Shown here piece after piece: positions 23,498 to 30,713 of a stretch of DNA of 38,994 nt. Within the stretch, counting starts at the first letter, position 1, and every line of letters starts with the position of its first letter. The translations under genes were made by a program, and so were the position numbers. Source of the DNA: Alphaproteobacteria bacterium (GTDB lineage Bacteria > Pseudomonadota > Alphaproteobacteria > Rhizobiales > Devosiaceae); assembly GCA_018820005.1 (NCBI GenBank), contig JAHJOS010000659.1, positions 1 through 38,994 on the forward strand, read 5' to 3'. Under the pieces are notes generated by a model that saw only the letters and a list, made by a program, of their open reading frames with translations, was not told the DNA's origin and ran no database searches.

Positions 23498-24253
23498 TCA
23501 GACATTGACCTTGCCGCCATCCACGTTCAGCGTTTGTCCAGTTACGAAGTCACTGTCAGACGTAATCAGATACATCAGCGAACCCAGCAGGTCCTCCGGC
23601 ACCATTTCCCGCTTGATCGAGCGCGACTGGACAGTTGGCGCCCGCGCCGGATCGAAACCCGTGTTGCCTTGGAGCGCTTCGCTTTCGGTCAGCCCCGGCG
23701 CGATGGCGTTGACCTGGATGTTCTTGTCGCCCAGCTCGCGACCATGGCAGCGCGTGAGCGCAATGACTGCGCCTTTTGATGCCGTGTAATGGGACAGACC
23801 GGGAGGCCCGTAATAGAACGTGCCGGACGCGATGTTGACGATCTTTCCGCCTCCGGCGCGCAACATCGCCGGCACCACCGCCTTTGTGGCCTGATGCACG
23901 CCTCTTGCGTTGACCGTCATGACCTTGTCGAATTCATCATTGTCGATCTGCATGAATGGCTTGGGCTCAAGCGCGGCAAAAATCGATGCGTTGTTGACAA
24001 GAATGTTCAGGCTGCCGAATTGCTTTTCAGTTGCCTCAACCATGGCAGCAAGATCGGCGTCCGACGTGATGTTGACGCTCAGACCGATCGCCGAGCCGCC
24101 GTCCCTTTTTATTGCGGCGACTGTTGCATCCGTATCCAAGACATCGGTCACCACGACATTGGCGCCCTCCTGCGCCATGCGTTTCGCCATCACGGCCCCA
24201 ATTCCGCGGGCTGCGCCTGTTATGATTGCGGTTTTGCCTTCAAGACGGGCCAT
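23498..24253 (-). CDS. SDR-family alcohol dehydrogenase
   Basis: 251 residues. Seen: TGAARGIG (12-19), Asp37 after the second strand (NAD preference), NNAS instead of NNAG (87-90), Ser143, Tyr156 and Lys160 (HYTASK), and the C-terminal VTGQTLNVDGG. Parts such as VNAIAPGLT and FVTGQTLNVDGG resemble 1-phenylethanol-dehydrogenase-like SDRs. In the context of a LigF-like transferase and an aldehyde dehydrogenase, oxidation of a benzylic or C-alpha alcohol is a reasonable guess. It is the last gene of the TRAP operon, 14 bp after the transferase gene. Confidence 0.8.
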   Translation of the reverse strand: MARLEGKTAIITGAARGIGAVMAKRMAQEGANVVVTDVLDTDATVAAIKRDGGSAIGLSVNITSDADLAAMVEATEKQFGSLNILVNNASIFAALEPKPFMQIDNDEFDKVMTVNARGVHQATKAVVPAMLRAGGGKIVNIASGTFYYGPPGLSHYTASKGAVIALTRCHGRELGDKNIQVNAIAPGLTESEALQGNTGFDPARAPTVQSRSIKREMVPEDLLGSLMYLITSDSDFVTGQTLNVDGGKVNV

Positions 24254-24267
24254 TGCTGCCTCCTTGT

Positions 24268-25086
24268 TCAGGTTTCGATTTCCAGAATTCTCGCGACTTC
24301 AGGCCAGCTCGTAGCCCCGTTTTCGAGCAGATCATTGGTCAGGTCTTCAGGCACCCAATCGATCAGGCATTTCCTGAAATTTTGCAGCGCCTCGATCCTG
24401 GCAAACCATTGCTCAACATTGGGCAGCCGACCGTTTTCCCACATGCCGCGCATCGACATCATGGCAAGCCGATTGACGTAGGGGGTCATGGCGATATCGG
24501 CGATGGAGAATTTATTGCCTACCAGCCAGTCATCGCCGCCACTCAGCGCGTCTTCCATCTTCTGCAGATAGCGATCATAGAGCTTCACCTTCTCTGCAGC
24601 ACCGGGAGCCGCGAATCCGTAGCGGGTAAAGCTGTCCTTCTGGCTCTTCCAGTTCGATGTGACGGAGAATGGAGGGGTTGATGCCAGGAAGTCCTTCACC
24701 CCTTGCTCGCCAAGGTTCTTCAACACGGTGTGCCGGTGCGAGCAGACAAAGGTCACTGCGCCGCAGGCTGGATGCAGGTCTTCGTCTACCGCCTTGGTCC
24801 AGTATCTGGCCTGTGCGCGCTCCCACGGGTCAGTCGGATGAACGCTGGTTTCCGGCGCGATATGGTCGAGATATTCGATGATCACCGTGCTGTCGAGGAT
24901 GACCGTTTGGTCATGCACGAGGGTCGGGACCACGCCTTTGGGATTGAGGGCCAGATAGTCCGGGGTGAACTGCTCTCCCTTGAGGATGTCGATATAGACG
25001 CCATCCCAATCGAGCCCTTTTTCAGCCATGGCGAAGCGCACCTTGGCGGCACAAACAGAAGATCCGTGATGATAGAGGGTGAACAT
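24268..25086 (-). CDS. Glutathione S-transferase family protein, LigF-like
   Basis: 272 residues, longer than a typical 200-220-residue GST. Seen: a thioredoxin-like N-terminal half with SSVCAAKVRF (Ser9/Ser10, Cys12), the NPKGVVPTLVHD glutathione-binding turn, DSTVIIEYLD, then a helical domain with GDDWLVGNKFSIADIAMTPY. The cis-Pro turn followed by HD, the STVI-EYL segment and the extra length recall the LigF-type beta-etherases that cleave aryl ethers with glutathione. Other GST roles such as dehalogenation or isomerisation remain possible. About 100 bp separate it from the aldehyde dehydrogenase, with no clear promoter. Confidence 0.83.
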   Translation of the reverse strand: MFTLYHHGSSVCAAKVRFAMAEKGLDWDGVYIDILKGEQFTPDYLALNPKGVVPTLVHDQTVILDSTVIIEYLDHIAPETSVHPTDPWERAQARYWTKAVDEDLHPACGAVTFVCSHRHTVLKNLGEQGVKDFLASTPPFSVTSNWKSQKDSFTRYGFAAPGAAEKVKLYDRYLQKMEDALSGGDDWLVGNKFSIADIAMTPYVNRLAMMSMRGMWENGRLPNVEQWFARIEALQNFRKCLIDWVPEDLTNDLLENGATSWPEVARILEIET

Positions 25087-25188
25087 TCTCGTTTCCTTGG
25101 TTTACGGCCCGAACATTGAGTTCGGCAAATACAGAGCGATCTGGCGAAACAGGAGCAGCAGGGTGATCGCTGCATTTGCTCGCTGCTC

Positions 25189-26628
25189 TTAAAGCTGAAT
25201 GGTCACCCATTTCAGTTCCGTCATCGCCTCCATGTCAGCATCCGTGCCCTCCCGGCCGACGCCGCTTTCACCGTTGCCGCCAAACGGTACATGGGCCTCG
25301 TCATGAATGGTGGGTCCGTTGATGTGGCACATGCCGGCACCGATGTTGCGGGCGAAGTGAAACGCCCGGTCGATGTTCTTGGTGAATATCGCAGAAGACA
25401 GGCCGAACTCCGTATCATTTGCCCGCTCAAGACCCTCTTCGTAGCTGTCGATCGGGTAGATCGAGGTGACAGGCCCGAAGGTTTCGGATCGACAGACAGT
25501 CATCTCTTCGGTCACGCCGGTCATCAGTGTTGGCTGGCAGCGATTGCCCTCCCATCCCCCGCCGGTCACAATCTTCGCACCCTTGGCCACCGCGTCGGCG
25601 ATATGGTCTTTCACCCGCTGCCGCTGCCGCTCCGAAATGATCGGAGCAATGACAGTGGCGGGATCACGCAGATCCCCCATCCCGACCTTCGAAGCAATCA
25701 TGGCAAACCGCTTGACGAATTCATCGAATATCGGCCGCTCGACATAGAAACGGCTGGAGCCGATGCAGGCCTGCCCGCCGAACATGAAGATCGAGCGCGC
25801 CACCAGCGGCATAGCCTTGTCGAGATCGGCATCGGCCATCACAAGCGTTGGACTCTTGCCGCCCAGTTCCAGTGTATTGGGTGTCTTGTTCCTTGCGCAG
25901 ATCTCGCTGATGTGCTGGCCGACGACAGAAGAGCCGGTGAATGTGACGAAATCCACATCCTTGTGGCTGGTCAGGGCATCGCCGATCTCGTGGCCGTAGC
26001 CGGTGACCACGTTGTACGCCCCGTCCGGAAACCCGGCCTCGGCCACGATCGAGGCAAACAGCAGCGACAAATGCGGCGCCATTTCCGAGGGCAGATGGAC
26101 CACCATGTTGCCAACGGCCAGGGCGTTGGCAACGAGCCGGGTCGTCTTGATCAGAGGCACATTGAAGGGCGTGATTACCGCGACCACCCCGAGCGGCTCG
26201 CGGATCGACATCGAGAATTTGCCCGGTGCGTCGGATGGAATGGTTTCGCCCCGCACATTCCGGCACAGGCCGGCGGCGGCACGGACCATGGTCAGGCCCT
26301 TTTCGAATTCGAACATGGCCTTCTGGACCGGCGAGCCGATCTCGTCGATCAGGCAATCGAGCAATTCCGCCTTGCGCGCCTCCATGATTTCGGCGACGCG
26401 CAAAAGCCAGCGCTCGCGGTCCTTGGGCAAGGTTTCCCGATATCCAGCAAACGCGGACTTGCCTACAGCAACAGCCTTGCGCATATCGCCATCTGTTCCC
26501 CTCGCCGCGCGGGCGTAAAGGCTGTCGTCCAGCGGATTGAGCACCTCAAAAGTGGCACCGGTATCGGCATCGATCCACTCGCCACCAATGAAGTGTTTGA
26601 GTGTTTTGACGTCGGGTTTCGTTTTCAT
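25189..26628 (-). CDS. NAD(P)-dependent aldehyde dehydrogenase
   Basis: 479 residues, normal for the family, with AGGAG before ATG 26628. Seen: Asn156 (TPFNVP), Glu254 (LELGGKSP), nucleophile Cys288 (GGQACIGSSR), ETFGPV, and PFGGNGESGVGREG near the end. The layout is that of aromatic-aldehyde (vanillin, salicylaldehyde, benzaldehyde) dehydrogenases. An oddity: the segment usually reading VVLKPSE is VVHLPSE (178-182), so the Lys that contacts the cofactor ribose is Leu179. This could alter cofactor binding. It lies 16 bp after the TRAP large permease gene and is co-transcribed with the LigF-like gene. Confidence 0.9.
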   Translation of the reverse strand: MKTKPDVKTLKHFIGGEWIDADTGATFEVLNPLDDSLYARAARGTDGDMRKAVAVGKSAFAGYRETLPKDRERWLLRVAEIMEARKAELLDCLIDEIGSPVQKAMFEFEKGLTMVRAAAGLCRNVRGETIPSDAPGKFSMSIREPLGVVAVITPFNVPLIKTTRLVANALAVGNMVVHLPSEMAPHLSLLFASIVAEAGFPDGAYNVVTGYGHEIGDALTSHKDVDFVTFTGSSVVGQHISEICARNKTPNTLELGGKSPTLVMADADLDKAMPLVARSIFMFGGQACIGSSRFYVERPIFDEFVKRFAMIASKVGMGDLRDPATVIAPIISERQRQRVKDHIADAVAKGAKIVTGGGWEGNRCQPTLMTGVTEEMTVCRSETFGPVTSIYPIDSYEEGLERANDTEFGLSSAIFTKNIDRAFHFARNIGAGMCHINGPTIHDEAHVPFGGNGESGVGREGTDADMEAMTELKWVTIQL

Positions 26629-26644
26629 GGAACGGCTCCTGCTG

Positions 26645-28006
26645 CTATCCGCCGACGATTGTCTGTGGCAAGAAAAGTGCTATTTGCGGAAAAAGGATGA
26701 GAAGGCCGATCATCGCGGCCATGGCGAACCAGAAGGGCCAGATACCACGGAAGATCTGGCTCATCGGCACTTCGGGCGCGATGGATTTGACGATGAAGAC
26801 ATTGATCCCGACCGGCGGGCTGATCATGCCCATCTCCAGCACGATCACCACGATAATGCCGAACCAGATCAGGTCCCAGTCAAGCCCGATCGCGATCGGG
26901 ATGACAACCGGGATCGTCAGCACCAGCATCGCCATGGATTCCAGGAACATGCCGAGAAACATGTAGGCAAGGATGATGACCATTAGAACACCCAGGTCGC
27001 CGATTGGCAGCGAAGTCAGGATGGTGACCAGATCTGCGGGCAGGCCGGTCAGAGACATGAAGGGAATGAAGACGAACGCGCCGATAATGATCAGAAAAAC
27101 CGTGCCGGTGGCATTCATGGTCTGAATGATCACGTCACGCACCGCCTTGGGCGTCAGCGACCGGCGCCAGAGGGCAACGATGAGTGTGAAGAATGCACCA
27201 ACAGCGGACGCTTCAACCGGCGTGAAAAAACCCGTATACATGCCGCCGATTGTCACCAGGACCACCCCCAGGATCGGCGAAGCACGTCCAAGCGAGGCCC
27301 ACCGTTCTTCCCACCCCGAGATTTTGCCGCAAGGACCTGCCTCGGGCTTGCGTGCGACGACGAGATAGATTGCAGCGATGAACAGAAGCGTCAGAATGAT
27401 GCCCGGGAACACCCCGGCCATGAACAGCCGCCCGATCGATTGCTCGGTCAAAACGGCATAGATGATCATGCCGCCCGATGGCGGGATCAGAAACCCGAGC
27501 GTTCCGCCGGCAGCAACCGATCCGGTGGCCAGACTGTCAGAATACTTGTACCGCTTCATCTCGGGCAGGGCGACGCGGCCCATGGTGACGGCCGACGCCA
27601 GAGACGAGCCGGAAAGCGCGGCAAAGCCCGCACAGGCGGCGATGGTGGCCGAAGCCAGACCACCACGGAAATGGCCCATCCAGCTGTATGCTGCGGCAAA
27701 CAGGTCTTTCGACATTCCCGAAACACCTGCCAAGCTGCCCATCAGCACGAACATCGGGATCACCAGCAGATTGAGGTTGGACGCGGCCTCGAATGTCTCG
27801 CCGGAGAGGTTTGAATAGGCAATGGTCCAGCCTCTGGCCCAAGCCTCGCCAGACGCCATGCCAACGTTGATGAACTGGTTGGCATTGGCGACCACCGTGC
27901 CGATAAAACCGACACCGAGCATCGACAAGGCAACCGGCATCCGCAGCGCCAGCAGGATGAACAGGACCAGGAGGCCCAGAAGACCCAGGAGTGTCATGCT
28001 GATCAT
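26645..28006 (-). CDS. dctM: TRAP transporter large permease (DctM)
   Basis: 453 residues with about twelve hydrophobic segments. Family motifs seen are LALRMPVALSMLGVGFIG, NLLVIPMFVLMGSLAG, ALSGSSLASAVTMG, GFLIPPSGGMIIYAV and SPPVGINVFIVKSIAP. Second complete TRAP system of the window. Overlaps dctQ by ATGA (28003-28006). Inner membrane, sodium-coupled import. The cargo is probably the substrate of the downstream dehydrogenases and transferase. Confidence 0.92.
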   Translation of the reverse strand: MISMTLLGLLGLLVLFILLALRMPVALSMLGVGFIGTVVANANQFINVGMASGEAWARGWTIAYSNLSGETFEAASNLNLLVIPMFVLMGSLAGVSGMSKDLFAAAYSWMGHFRGGLASATIAACAGFAALSGSSLASAVTMGRVALPEMKRYKYSDSLATGSVAAGGTLGFLIPPSGGMIIYAVLTEQSIGRLFMAGVFPGIILTLLFIAAIYLVVARKPEAGPCGKISGWEERWASLGRASPILGVVLVTIGGMYTGFFTPVEASAVGAFFTLIVALWRRSLTPKAVRDVIIQTMNATGTVFLIIIGAFVFIPFMSLTGLPADLVTILTSLPIGDLGVLMVIILAYMFLGMFLESMAMLVLTIPVVIPIAIGLDWDLIWFGIIVVIVLEMGMISPPVGINVFIVKSIAPEVPMSQIFRGIWPFWFAMAAMIGLLILFPQIALFLPQTIVGG

Positions 28007-28542
28007 AGCGGTTCACCGCCCATTCTCAGCATGGCGATCTTTTCGCCGCGCAGCAATTGCCAGATATCGAGAACTACAACCACGGCATAAAGCCCGACCG
28101 AAGCCGAAAGCAGGTAATAGAATGGCTCGTAGGAAATCAGCAGCTGCTGGGTAGTCTCGCCAAAACGCTCAGCACTTTGTCCAGCGTGCCAGAGCCGCCA
28201 GGACATCGCTGCCAGCAGCAGTGTGCAAAGCACTTTGACGAAGATCATCGACCATCTGGCAAATCCGGCCGACATGCGCGATTCCAGCACTTCGATTTCG
28301 ATATGCGCCCCGGTCCGCGCTCCGAGCGGGACAGATAGCGCCACGATCACGACAAGCGCCAGGATCAACAGATCTTCAGCACCGGCGATGGGGCTGTTCA
28401 ACGCCTTGCGCATGATCAGCACGTTCCAGACCGAGAATCCGGTCATGAACGCCAGCGTCGTGCCACCACAGATCAGCGAGACCCAGAGCAATGCCCGGTC
28501 CAGCTGACCGATCAGGCCGGAATTGTTACACTCGTTTGACAT
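28003..28542 (-). CDS. dctQ: TRAP transporter small permease (DctQ)
   Basis: 179 residues from the ATG at 28542, preceded by a strong GGGGGAGGG; the longer frame to 28653 runs back into dctP and is not used. Four hydrophobic segments are seen, with AGAEDLLILALVVIVALSVPLG around the second and GAHIEIEVL after it, the usual DctQ signature. Overlaps dctM by four bases. Confidence 0.9.
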   Translation of the reverse strand: MSNECNNSGLIGQLDRALLWVSLICGGTTLAFMTGFSVWNVLIMRKALNSPIAGAEDLLILALVVIVALSVPLGARTGAHIEIEVLESRMSAGFARWSMIFVKVLCTLLLAAMSWRLWHAGQSAERFGETTQQLLISYEPFYYLLSASVGLYAVVVVLDIWQLLRGEKIAMLRMGGEPL

Positions 28543-28561
28543 TGGCCCTCCCCCAATGGGA

Positions 28562-28578
28562 CGGGGCGCGAGGCCCCG
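28562..28578 (-). other. Intercistronic hairpin after dctP
   Basis: CGGGGC (28562-28567), five-base loop, GCCCCG (28573-28578), in the 46-bp gap between the binding-protein gene and dctQ. No T-run. As in the ABC operon, it sits directly downstream of the binding-protein gene and may protect its mRNA. Confidence 0.5.
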
Positions 28579-28588
28579 CACCGTGGAT

Positions 28589-29599
28589 TTACTGATTGAT
28601 CGCGTTGTAGATTTCTTCCGCATTGTCGATGCCGCGCGAAGCGTATTCGGCAAAGACAGCCTTCATCCCCTCTGCCACCGCCGCGTCCATCCGCGCGCGT
28701 TCGTCCGGCGACACTTCGACCAACTTATAGTTTTTGCCTTTGGTCTCGTTCATCATGGCAAGCGATTCCTGATCGGCCACGTCAAAACTCTCGGCCAGCT
28801 TGAACGAGGCCGCCTCGCCAGCCAGGTCGTCGATGATGGCGCGATGTTCCGGGCTCAGTGCCTCATAGCGCTCGCGGTTCATCACCACGAAAACCACCGC
28901 ATGCTGCACCGGGACATTGGTCACGAAATGGGACGCAACGTCCCAGAAATTCCAAGGCGGCGTCATGTTGTTGAAGGTCGAATAGGTGCCATCGATGGTT
29001 CCGGTGGACAGCCCTGTGTACATTTCGGTCACGGGCATCTGCACCGGCACCGCTCCCATCGCTTCGATGATCGGAGTGGTCAAGGCTGCATAAGGCACGA
29101 CCTTGGCGCCTTTCAGCCCCTCCATTGTTGAGACGTCCCGGGTCGCGGCAATGCCGATCCCTGCTGCGGTGGTTAAACCGATCACCTTCACATCGGTGTA
29201 TTCGTCAGCCAGGTACTTGTCGAATACCGCCAGGAGGCGTTCGGTGGCCTCATGAGAGTTCGCTGCCTTCCCCGGCGGGATCATCAGCATGGTCTTGGGG
29301 AACAGCGCGGGCGTATAGGCAGAAACACCAAAAGTAATATCCGCAACGCCTTCAACTGCGCGCTTGTATTGCTGCACCGGGCCGGCACCAAGCTGCCCGG
29401 CCGGAAACAGCTTCATGGTAAGCGAACCACCGGAGCGCTTTTCCAATTCCTCGCCGAACCACTTGAACATCACTGTGTTGGAGTGGTGCTGCGGTGGTAC
29501 GAATGTCGCGACCGTCAGCTCTTCACTGACGGCGGCTTGTGCAGAAAAACCGAGCGCGGATGCTAGCGCCAGAACGAAACTGAGACGAGTTTTAGCCAT
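28589..29599 (-). CDS. dctP: TRAP transporter substrate-binding protein (DctP), atypical
   Basis: 336 residues with GGGAGGA before ATG 29599. Signal peptide of about 25 residues (LSFVLALASALGFSAQAAVS), so periplasmic. Seen: LTVATFVPPQHHSN, LFPAGQLGAGPVQQYKRAVEGVADITFG, and VTEMYTGLSTGTIDG. The usual L-K-I-R-V-P stretch that carries the carboxylate-clamping arginine reads GAKVVPYAA (164-172), with Val168 in the arginine position. This contrasts with the other DctP in the window and suggests a ligand bound without the usual carboxylate salt bridge. First gene of the operon, facing a GntR gene. Confidence 0.9.
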   Translation of the reverse strand: MAKTRLSFVLALASALGFSAQAAVSEELTVATFVPPQHHSNTVMFKWFGEELEKRSGGSLTMKLFPAGQLGAGPVQQYKRAVEGVADITFGVSAYTPALFPKTMLMIPPGKAANSHEATERLLAVFDKYLADEYTDVKVIGLTTAAGIGIAATRDVSTMEGLKGAKVVPYAALTTPIIEAMGAVPVQMPVTEMYTGLSTGTIDGTYSTFNNMTPPWNFWDVASHFVTNVPVQHAVVFVVMNRERYEALSPEHRAIIDDLAGEAASFKLAESFDVADQESLAMMNETKGKNYKLVEVSPDERARMDAAVAEGMKAVFAEYASRGIDNAEEIYNAINQ

Positions 29600-29637
29600 T
29601 GTATCCTCCCAAGATTAGCAAAGCCGACGAGTGCGCA

Positions 29638-29651
29638 TTTGGGATCCCATC
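29638..29651. promoter_or_regulatory. GntR-type operator copy 1
   Basis: TTTGGGATCCCATC matches 12 of 14 bases of the perfect palindrome TTTGGGATCCCAAA found next to the GntR gene. It lies about 40 bp upstream of the dctP start, within its probable leader or promoter. Confidence 0.6.
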
Positions 29652-29662
29652 CCCAAACCACA

Positions 29663-29680
29663 TCGGCCTTCCCAGGCCGA
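29663..29680 (-). other. Hairpin in the dctP leader
   Basis: TCGGCCT (29663-29669), four-base loop TCCC, AGGCCGA (29674-29680). Perfect seven-base stem in the likely untranslated leader of the dctP operon. It could influence mRNA stability or early termination. There is no T-run after it. Confidence 0.4.
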
Positions 29681-29711
29681 GTTTCATCGAACTACACCCA
29701 ACAAGCATCAT

Positions 29712-29725
29712 TATCGGATCCCAAA
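29712..29725. promoter_or_regulatory. GntR-type operator copy 2
   Basis: TATCGGATCCCAAA matches 12 of 14 bases of TTTGGGATCCCAAA. It lies midway between the divergent dctP and GntR genes, in the region where the dctP promoter is expected (a GATAAT on the minus strand overlaps it). Confidence 0.6.
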
Positions 29726-29729
29726 TCAA

Positions 29730-29749
29730 GCAGAATCATTTGATTCTGC
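29730..29749. promoter_or_regulatory. Perfect palindrome in the dctP/GntR divergent region
   Basis: GCAGAATCA (29730-29738), spacer TT, TGATTCTGC (29741-29749). Different sequence from the GGGATCCC operators, so it may be the site of another regulator or part of the divergent promoter architecture. No binder can be named. Confidence 0.45.
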
Positions 29750-29773
29750 GAAATTTTAAGAATCTTTCTTGAC

Positions 29774-29787
29774 TTTGGGATCCCAAA
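29774..29787. promoter_or_regulatory. GntR-type operator copy 3 (perfect palindrome)
   Basis: TTTGGGATCCCAAA is a perfect 14-bp palindrome ending 16 bp before the GntR start codon. A -35-like TTGACT (29769-29774) abuts it, so the operator would sit in the promoter spacer of the GntR gene. This suggests autoregulation together with control of the dctP operon. Confidence 0.7.
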
Positions 29788-29803
29788 TTGACTGAGTAAC
29801 GAC

Positions 29804-30592
29804 ATGGAATCTATCGATACAGAACTTGCCGCCCGCATCAGAAGCGACATCATCAACGGCACCTATGGCGAGGGGAAACGCCTCTCGGAGGCGCAGCTTT
29901 GCCAAGCTCACAATGTCTCCAGAACGCCTGTCCGCATGGCCTTGCGCCAGGTGGAACGCGAAGGGTTGGTCCGGCGTGCTGAAGGCCGGGGATATTTTGT
30001 CAACAGTCCGACGGTCGCCGACATCATGCAGGCCGTGCAGGTGCGCGGCCATCTGGAGAGTCTTGCAGCCCGCCTGATGGCTCAGTCCCCCGGACGCGAA
30101 AATGTGCTTCCCGATCTGGAATCCGCCATCGACGAGATCGACCGCCTGATCAACCTCGGCGACATGAGCGACACTTCGCTGCGGCTGCTGCAGCGGCAAA
30201 ACGCGGTCTTTCACAAGACCATCCTTGAAGGTTGTGGCAACGAGTTCGTCAGTTTCACCTGCAACCGGATCAGCCATCTCCCGATGCTCAAGGCTGGATC
30301 GATGGTTTTTGATACGCAGGTTCTCTCAACGAAAGAGGGTATCGAACGCAGCCTGTTCCGCCTGAGAATCGGCAACTCGCAACACAAGGTCATATTCGAG
30401 GCCATCCAGAGAGGAGATGCCGTCCGTGCCGAGGGCATGATGCGCGAGCACTCGAACACGATGGTCGAGTACATTGAAGTTTTTGAGAAGCGAAACGAAA
30501 AGCTGACCGTACCGGATTTGATCAGCTATTCCGGCATCCAGCTATCGGACCCCGAAACCGGCCCAATATCGGACAACAACCGCACGTCATGA
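29804..30592 (+). CDS. GntR-family regulator, FCD (VanR-like) subgroup
   Basis: 262 residues. Seen: an N-terminal winged helix with RIRSDIINGTYGEGKRLSE, SRTPVRMALRQVEREGLV and GRGYFV (10-67), then an all-helical FCD domain with RQNAVFHKTILEGCGN and QHKVIFEAIQRGD, and the last conserved His in MMREHSN. Divergent from the second TRAP operon, with three operator copies between. It probably represses that operon until an aromatic or acid ligand binds. The ribosome site is weak, and the promoter placement suggests a very short leader. Confidence 0.92.
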   Translation: MESIDTELAARIRSDIINGTYGEGKRLSEAQLCQAHNVSRTPVRMALRQVEREGLVRRAEGRGYFVNSPTVADIMQAVQVRGHLESLAARLMAQSPGRENVLPDLESAIDEIDRLINLGDMSDTSLRLLQRQNAVFHKTILEGCGNEFVSFTCNRISHLPMLKAGSMVFDTQVLSTKEGIERSLFRLRIGNSQHKVIFEAIQRGDAVRAEGMMREHSNTMVEYIEVFEKRNEKLTVPDLISYSGIQLSDPETGPISDNNRTS

Positions 30593-30713
30593 AGCAAGCT
30601 CACAGACATTTCCCGGCCCGTGAATTAATCGCATTTGCTGGAACTTTCTCCCCTCTCAAAATTCACGAAATCGTCCTTGGTCCGGTTTCGCCCCGAATGA
30701 AAAGGATATTTTC

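Noticed and set aside
25291..26700. 469-codon plus-strand frame opposite the aldehyde dehydrogenase
   Set aside because: Antisense shadow; composition rich in R, H, D and G with no domain, while the minus strand carries complete ALDH catalytic motifs.
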